Made by a program: the position numbers and the translations under genes
Shown: in pieces, positions 5,769-10,233 of the stretch
How the letters are laid out: the number at the start of each line of letters is the position of its first letter
Position numbering within the stretch: the first letter of the stretch is position 1
From: Gammaproteobacteria bacterium
GTDB taxonomy: Bacteria > Pseudomonadota > Gammaproteobacteria > UBA6429 > Thiohalophilaceae
NCBI GenBank assembly: GCA_024639445.1
Contig: JAHEIJ010000062.1
Location: 1-10,233 of the forward strand
Length of the DNA: 10,233 bases
Direction: 5' to 3'
Notes under the pieces: model-generated
What the model saw: only the letters and a program-made list of their open reading frames with translations
What the model was told of the DNA's origin: nothing
The model's database searches: none

Positions 5769-5788
5769 CTTGCCATGTGTTCTAAATA
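5760..5788 (+). promoter_or_regulatory. Possible promoter of the CDGSH/ferredoxin gene
   Basis: TTGCAA (5760-5765; 4 of 6 consensus positions) and TAAATA (5783-5788; 3 of 6) are spaced by 17 bases, placing a start site about 45 bases before ATG 5843. The match is moderate. It gains weight from the exact dyad overlapping the -35 element. Confidence 0.3.
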
Positions 5789-5842
5789 AGATTGAGTCTA
5801 TTGGTCGATATTAAATAACCACTCAAATCGGGAGGATGTCCC

Positions 5843-6493
5843 ATGAGCGATGAGGAAAAATATGATTTCCCAGGAGAGAAAGTGGACGTGGTTTGGGATG
5901 GTCGATTGTGTATTCATATTGGCGAATGTGGTCAGGCAGAAGGGGATTTATTTGTCGGCGGACGAAAACCATGGTGCCAACCAGACCTCGTCAGCCCGAG
6001 TGAAGTAAAGGGTGTAGTTGAACGCTGTCCGAGTGGTGCACTGTATTATAAAGTAAAAGATGGTGGTCAGACTGAGAAAGCCAACGCGGAAAATACGCTC
6101 ATCGTTGTCTATAACGGGCCTTATTATGTGCGCGGCGACCTGGAGATTGAAGGCGCCGCAGATGACATGCCGGGTGTTAAATGTCGTGCTGCCTTGTGTC
6201 GCTGTGGACTATCAAAGAATAAACCCTTTTGTGACAACAATCATGAAGCCGGCAAGTTTCAGGATTATGGTGCAGTAGGCGAGCAGGGTGAAGGGTCAGT
6301 TGAATCAGGTGGAAAGCTGAGTGTCAGCCTGATGCCCGACGGACCTCTGATCATTTCGGGGAATCTTACTATCTTCGCCGGCAGTGGCCGCAAGTCCTGG
6401 CAAGGTACCAATGTCGCCTTGTGCCGTTGTGGCGCCTCTGCCAATAAACCATTTTGCGATGGCAGTCATACTACTGCCGGGTTCAAAGGCTAG
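5843..6493 (+). CDS. Iron-sulfur protein: divergent 4Fe-4S domain fused to two CDGSH domains
   Basis: The 216-residue protein has three cluster-binding units. Residues 14-70 form a Fer4_19-type domain (VVWDGRLCIHIGECGQAEG, then WCQPD, then VERCPSGAL), with candidate ligands Cys23, Cys29, Cys45 and Cys62. Residues 84-134 hold the first CDGSH unit, with Cys119, Cys121, Cys130 and His134 (CRCGLSKNKPFCDNNH). The second, with Cys194, Cys196, Cys205 and His209, is canonical (CRCGASANKPFCDGSH). CDGSH domains bind [2Fe-2S] through three Cys and one His and act in electron or cluster transfer. In the first unit Asn-Asn replaces Gly-Ser, while all four ligands are kept. There is no signal peptide, so it is cytoplasmic. 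GGAGG (5830-5834) sits 8 bases before ATG. A cupin gene follows after 33 bases and is probably co-transcribed. Confidence 0.9.
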   Translation: MSDEEKYDFPGEKVDVVWDGRLCIHIGECGQAEGDLFVGGRKPWCQPDLVSPSEVKGVVERCPSGALYYKVKDGGQTEKANAENTLIVVYNGPYYVRGDLEIEGAADDMPGVKCRAALCRCGLSKNKPFCDNNHEAGKFQDYGAVGEQGEGSVESGGKLSVSLMPDGPLIISGNLTIFAGSGRKSWQGTNVALCRCGASANKPFCDGSHTTAGFKG

Positions 6494-6526
6494 TATTGCC
6501 TGGTCTTTCAGGAGCGATATTTTCTC

Positions 6527-6892
6527 ATGCCGAAATCAACCATAACTTACTGGAATCCTCTGGATATGGCTAATAATTCGCATTGGCAGCCAATTGAGAG
6601 CCTGGAGGGTATTGCGGAAGAATTAACCCTCAGTATTGATGAAGAAACGGGGGAATACACGCGCTTGACCCGTTTTAACCCCGGCGCAGACACGATGGCA
6701 TCTGGTGGCAAGAGTCATGTGTACCCGGAGGAAATATTCATTGTCAGTGGTCGCCTCTATGACCAGGCATTCGATATGTGGCTGGAGACAGGACATTATG
6801 CGAGTCGCCCGCCCGGCGAAGTCCACGGGCCTTTTAAAACAGATGTGGGTTGTGTTGTTCTGGAAGTATCTTTTCCCGGTCGAACACAATAG
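6527..6892 (+). CDS. Cupin-domain protein, ChrR-like
   Basis: The 121-residue product is a single cupin barrel. Motif 1 is SHVYPEEIFIVSGRLYD (residues 63-79) with candidate metal ligands His64 and Glu68 or Glu69. Motif 2 is HYASRPPGEVHGPFKTD (90-106) with His100. The order 'G..SH.H/Y..EE.F.V.G' then 'PPG..HGP' matches the cupin type found in the C-terminal part of ChrR anti-sigma factors and in small stand-alone enzymes or sensors of that group. No zinc-binding anti-sigma N-terminus is present, so an anti-sigma role is unlikely. AGGAG (6510-6514) lies 12 bases from ATG, which is longer than ideal. It follows the CDGSH/ferredoxin gene by 33 bases. Metal and substrate are unknown. Confidence 0.8.
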   Translation: MPKSTITYWNPLDMANNSHWQPIESLEGIAEELTLSIDEETGEYTRLTRFNPGADTMASGGKSHVYPEEIFIVSGRLYDQAFDMWLETGHYASRPPGEVHGPFKTDVGCVVLEVSFPGRTQ

Positions 6893-7046
6893 GACTTTGA
6901 TTTAAATAGTTGCCAGGCCTGGCTATGAATGTTATTAAACTTACGACTATTATGTGATTCGGGCTACATTATCCGTATAAATCTTTCTACTATTTAAATA
7001 CATGCATTAGGATTGTTGTTCAATCTTGAATCGGAGGGAGCCAGTT
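6893..7046. other. Interval upstream of the molybdenum hydroxylase operon
   Basis: This 154-base gap probably holds the operon promoter. A TATAAAT box (6976-6982) is a good -10, but no convincing -35 element sits 16-18 bases before it. A perfect 12-base palindrome, GCCAGGCCTGGC (6912-6923), lies 20 bases after the cupin stop. It could form only a 4-bp hairpin with a GGCC loop and has no T-run, so it is a weak terminator or a regulator site. Confidence 0.35.
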
Positions 7047-7502
7047 ATGATTCAACTCACCGTCAATGGAACTCAACACAAGCTTGATGTTGAACCCGAC
7101 ACACCATTGTTATGGGCTATACGCGATACACTGGGTTTAACCGGCACCAAGTACGGCTGCGGCATGTCGTTGTGCGGTTCCTGCACCGTGCATGTAGATG
7201 GGGTCGCCATGCGTTCCTGTGCGCTTCCGGTCTCCGCACTGAATGGTAAAAGTATTACCACTATCGAAGGACTAAATTCCAGGACAGCAAGAGCAGTACA
7301 ATCAGCCTGGGAAAAACTGGATGTGGTGCAGTGTGGCTATTGTCAGTCCGGTCAGATCATGTCGGCCATAGGTTTATTAGAGCAGAACAAGAGTCCTTCA
7401 GATGAAGATATTGATGGTGCCATGAATGGCAATATCTGTCGCTGTAATACGTATGTTCGTATACGTGCTGCGATTAAAGAAGCAGTCAGGTCTTTGGTAT
7501 AG
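7047..7502 (+). CDS. iorA: [2Fe-2S] small subunit of a molybdenum hydroxylase (IorA type)
   Basis: The 151-residue protein carries both clusters of the xanthine oxidase family small subunit. The plant-ferredoxin-type N-terminal domain has Cys38, Cys43, Cys46 and Cys58 (YGCGMSLCGSC, then RSC). The four-helix C-terminal domain has Cys96, Cys99, Cys131 and Cys133 (QCGYCQSGQ, ICRCNTY). These pass electrons from the molybdenum centre to an acceptor. ATG 7047 is the start, because GGAGGGAG (7033-7040) lies 6 bases upstream; a TTG at 7026 is in frame but lies before this site. It has no signal peptide and would travel with its Tat-exported partner, whose gene begins 12 bases later. Length is normal for the isoquinoline 1-oxidoreductase alpha subunit and relatives. 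The symbol reflects type, not proven substrate. Confidence 0.93.
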   Translation: MIQLTVNGTQHKLDVEPDTPLLWAIRDTLGLTGTKYGCGMSLCGSCTVHVDGVAMRSCALPVSALNGKSITTIEGLNSRTARAVQSAWEKLDVVQCGYCQSGQIMSAIGLLEQNKSPSDEDIDGAMNGNICRCNTYVRIRAAIKEAVRSLV

Positions 7503-7514
7503 CAGGAGGCTATG

Positions 7515-9722
7515 ATGAGTCAGAAGAAGATTGAAAATGTCAGTCGTCGTGAATTTCTGGTTAAAACCATGTCTGTTGGTGCCGGACTGACCCTGGGTGT
7601 ATATCTGCCGGGTTGCAGCCGCGAGGAGGACACGCGACCCGAGGCCGGACCGGGTAAGGCCGGTGGTGAGGTTGTTGCCGAATCAGAATTTGAACCGAAT
7701 GCTTTTATCCGCATTAATTCCGATAACAGTGTAACGGTGATCATCAAGCATCTGGAAATGGGACAGGGTACCCATACCGGCCTGGCGACCCTGGTGGCCG
7801 AAGAACTGGATGCCGCCTGGTCACAAATCAGGGTTGAGGCGGCACCGGCAAATCCCATTCTATATAACAACTTGTTCTGGGGCCCCATGCAAGGTACCGG
7901 CGGTAGTACCGCTATGGCCAATTCGTTTGAACAAATGCGCAAGGCCGGTGCGGCAGCGCGCCATATGCTTGTCGCGGCGGCGGCAAAGAAATGGGATGTC
8001 GCGGCAGATGAGATTGTTGTCAGAGACGGTGTCATTCATCACCAGGCCAGTAACAAGCAAGCAAGATTTGCCGAGATGGCGGAACTGGCCGCGCAGCAAC
8101 CCATACCCCAGGATGTGTTTTTGAAAGATCCTCAGGATTTTCGGCTCATTGGTCAACATGCTCCCCGCAAGGACAGTGCCAATAAAGTTAACGGCACAGC
8201 GATTTTTACCCAGGACATTAAATTGCCCGGCATGCTCACCGCGTTGGTGAGCCATACGCCACGTTTTGGTGCCAGGGTGAAGTCGTTTGATGCCAGCAAG
8301 GTGAAAGCGGTAAAAGGTGTCAGCGATGTGATCGAGATACCAGGCGGGGTCGCTGTTCTGGCGAAGGACTATTGGAGCGCCAAGAAAGGGCGTGATGCAC
8401 TGCGGATCGATTGGGACAATAGTAATGCATTCAAACAGGGTTCTGATGAGTTATTGGCAAAATATAAAACCCTTGCGGACAAGCCGGGCAGTGTAGCGCG
8501 TAGTGATGGGGATACAAAAAATGCCTTTCAGAGTGCGAAGCAAACAATCCAGGCCGCTTTTGAATTTCCCTTTCTGGCTCATGCTGCGATGGAGCCGATG
8601 AATTGTGTTGTACAGCTTAATCCGGATGGTTGTGAATTATGGTATGGCGCGCAAACCAATACCATGGATCAAATCGCGGTAGCAAAACTGCTGGGATTAA
8701 AACCCGAACAAGTGAAAATCAATATGCTTTATGCCGGGGGCTCATTTGGACGACGTGCCAACCCTGCTTCTGATTATGTGCTGGAGGCGGTATCGATTGC
8801 CAAGGCGATTAATGGTGTTGCCCCGGTCAAGCTGGTCTGGACACGGGAAGATGATATGCAAGCAGGTTATTACCGACCGATGTATTATCATCAACTGAAA
8901 GCCGCGCTCAATGATGATGGCTATCCGGTTGCGTGGCAGCACCGTATTGTCGGCCAATCCATTCTCGCCGGTACGGCATTTGAGTCCATGCTGGTCAAAG
9001 ACGGCGTCGATCAAACCTCCGTAGAAGGTGCCAGCAATATTCCCTATGCTATACCCAACCTGCAGGTAGAACTTCATTCCCCCGTGCTGCCGGTTCCGGT
9101 GCAATGGTGGCGTTCTGTCGGGTCCAGTCACACAGCATTTGCAGTGGAAACCTTTATCGATGAACTTGCGGTGGCGGCAGGCAGGGACCCCCTCGAGTTT
9201 CGGCGTGCATTATTAAAGGGCCACCCCCGCCATCTGGGTGTGATGGAATTGGCTGCGGCAAAAGCCGGGTGGGGTAGTCCGATGGCAACGGGTCGTGGAC
9301 GTGGTATTGCGGTGCATGAGTCATTCAACAGCTATGTCGCCCAGGTGGTAGAAGTCACCCTGCATGACAATAAATCCTTCAGTGTTGATCGTGTGGTAAT
9401 CGCGGTTGATTGTGGCATCGCAGTCAATCCCGATGTGATTCGTGCCCAGATGGAAGGTGGTATGGGTTACGGTCTGGCCGCCGCCTTGAGTAGCAAAATC
9501 ACCTTGATAGATGGGGGAGTGGCGCAATCCAATTTTCATGATTACACGGTATTGCGTATTGACCAAATGCCCGCTGTGGAAGTGCATATCGTGAAGTCCG
9601 AACAGCCTCCCTCCGGTGTGGGCGAACCAGCAACACCGGTGATTGCCCCGGCAGTTGCGAATGCCCTATATCAGGCCAGTGGGCAGAGGTTGTATGCCTT
9701 GCCTTTGCAGCTTTCAGCCTGA
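7515..9722 (+). CDS. iorB: Molybdopterin-binding large subunit of a molybdenum hydroxylase (IorB type)
   Basis: The 735-residue protein binds the molybdenum cofactor and performs hydroxylation. It has a twin-arginine signal (SRREFLVK, Arg11-Arg12) with a hydrophobic stretch ending LPGCS, so it is exported folded, with its small subunit. Landmarks: HLEMGQGTHTGLATLVAEEL (about 77-96), QGTGGSTAM, the hammerhead domain from about residue 215 (GQHAPRKDSANKVNGTAIF), AHAAMEPMNC, AGGSFGRR (407-414), RSVGSSHTAF, and the C-terminal GVGEPATP whose Glu704 is the catalytic base in this family. The fused order with an N-terminal cofactor segment is typical of IorB-like enzymes, which use cytochromes or quinone-linked acceptors and no FAD subunit. 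AGGAGG (7504-7509) is 5 bases from ATG 7515, better than the 2 bases to ATG 7512. Substrate could be an aldehyde or N-heterocycle. Confidence 0.92.
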   Translation: MSQKKIENVSRREFLVKTMSVGAGLTLGVYLPGCSREEDTRPEAGPGKAGGEVVAESEFEPNAFIRINSDNSVTVIIKHLEMGQGTHTGLATLVAEELDAAWSQIRVEAAPANPILYNNLFWGPMQGTGGSTAMANSFEQMRKAGAAARHMLVAAAAKKWDVAADEIVVRDGVIHHQASNKQARFAEMAELAAQQPIPQDVFLKDPQDFRLIGQHAPRKDSANKVNGTAIFTQDIKLPGMLTALVSHTPRFGARVKSFDASKVKAVKGVSDVIEIPGGVAVLAKDYWSAKKGRDALRIDWDNSNAFKQGSDELLAKYKTLADKPGSVARSDGDTKNAFQSAKQTIQAAFEFPFLAHAAMEPMNCVVQLNPDGCELWYGAQTNTMDQIAVAKLLGLKPEQVKINMLYAGGSFGRRANPASDYVLEAVSIAKAINGVAPVKLVWTREDDMQAGYYRPMYYHQLKAALNDDGYPVAWQHRIVGQSILAGTAFESMLVKDGVDQTSVEGASNIPYAIPNLQVELHSPVLPVPVQWWRSVGSSHTAFAVETFIDELAVAAGRDPLEFRRALLKGHPRHLGVMELAAAKAGWGSPMATGRGRGIAVHESFNSYVAQVVEVTLHDNKSFSVDRVVIAVDCGIAVNPDVIRAQMEGGMGYGLAAALSSKITLIDGGVAQSNFHDYTVLRIDQMPAVEVHIVKSEQPPSGVGEPATPVIAPAVANALYQASGQRLYALPLQLSA

Positions 9723-9743
9723 TGAAATAAAAATGACTTTCTG

Positions 9744-10233
9744 ATGCCACATTTCGGAACAGACAGAGAAATTCTGCAAACTGCGATTAGCTGGCTACAA
9801 CAGGATCACCAGGTTGCATTGGTTACCGTGGCCCGGACCTGGGGTTCCTCTCCACGGCCTATCGGCTCCCTGATGTTGATGCGGGATGACGGCGTGCATG
9901 CCGGTTCCGTGTCCGGCGGTTGTGTGGAAGAAGACCTGGTCGCCCGTTACCGCAATCAACAACTGGCCAGTTCTTATCCAACCCTGATTGATTACGGTAT
10001 TAACCGCCAGGAAGCCACGCGTTTTGGTTTACCCTGCGGTGGACGACTGGAGTTACTGGTAGAGAAACTGGATAATCAGAGCCAGATTCAAATATTGCTG
10101 GACAAAATCCAAAACAAGGAATTGATAACGCGGCAAGTATGCCTGAACACAGGTGAAGTCAGTTTACACCCGGCACGCGCGAGTGATGATTTCGCTTATA
10201 CTGACAATGATGTAAAAAAAGTATTTGGCCCAC
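9744..10233 (+). CDS. xdhC: XdhC-family molybdenum cofactor insertion protein, cut by window end
   Basis: The open frame runs off the right edge after 163 codons. It begins MPHFGTDREILQTAISWLQQ and shows the family's hallmark region ALVTVARTWGSSPRPIGSLM followed by MRDDGVHAGSVSGGCVEEDL at about residues 25-64. GLPCGGRLELLVE follows at about 105-117. XdhC proteins bind molybdenum cofactor, help exchange its oxo ligand for the essential sulfur, and deliver it to xanthine-oxidase-family enzymes. The gene begins 21 bases after the large-subunit stop with no clear ribosome site, so translation is probably coupled through the operon. The C-terminal Rossmann-like domain is mostly outside the window. 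Confidence 0.9.
   Translation, partial: MPHFGTDREILQTAISWLQQDHQVALVTVARTWGSSPRPIGSLMLMRDDGVHAGSVSGGCVEEDLVARYRNQQLASSYPTLIDYGINRQEATRFGLPCGGRLELLVEKLDNQSQIQILLDKIQNKELITRQVCLNTGEVSLHPARASDDFAYTDNDVKKVFGP

Noticed and set aside
6953..6968. TGTGA-N6-CTACA resembling a CRP site before the hydroxylase operon
   Set aside because: The right half matches only partly, and its position relative to the TATAAAT box would not suit standard activation.
7860..8255. Minus-strand frames inside the large oxidoreductase gene
   Set aside because: They are shadows of a well-supported 735-residue coding region.

Overview
The window looks like a bacterial chromosome segment, most likely from a gammaproteobacterium. 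This is an inference from gene content (DUF2189 membrane protein, a CDGSH/ferredoxin-type protein, an IorAB-type molybdenum hydroxylase with XdhC), the Shine-Dalgarno style and moderate GC. No RNA gene, CRISPR array, insertion sequence or integrase was seen. Base composition is uneven. A sampled line in the phosphatase gene is about 32% GC, whereas a sampled line in the large oxidoreductase gene is about 60%. The AT-rich stretch runs roughly from 2560 to 5600.

Left part (1-2334): a possible terminator hairpin at the left edge; a small membrane-anchored protein whose frame is broken at a short A-run; an exported glycine-rich protein followed by a long two-part hairpin; and a DUF2189 integral membrane protein whose first codons lie in another frame. 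Both broken genes are restored by adding one base to a short homopolymer, so they are either sequencing/assembly errors or fresh mutations.

Middle part (2335-5581), AT-rich: a minus-strand zinc-ribbon/membrane mini-protein, a cysteine-phosphatase-like protein with an unusual P-loop, a PP-loop ATPase of the DUF71/Dph6 type, and then a same-strand run of four unrecognised small exported or membrane proteins. This looks like an accessory region; no function can be assigned to the last four genes.

Right part (5716-10233): a protein fusing a divergent 4Fe-4S domain to two CDGSH iron-sulfur domains sits behind a 24-bp dyad and possible promoter. A cupin gene follows 33 bases later. After a 154-base gap comes an operon of a two-cluster [2Fe-2S] subunit (IorA type), a Tat-exported molybdopterin subunit (IorB type) and XdhC, which is cut by the window edge. 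The operon encodes a periplasmic or membrane-attached molybdenum hydroxylase without a FAD subunit, plus its cofactor-insertion factor. The natural substrate (aldehyde or N-heterocycle) cannot be read from the sequence. No proven new system is present; the best candidates for a second look are the redox neighbourhood and the unknown small-protein cluster.
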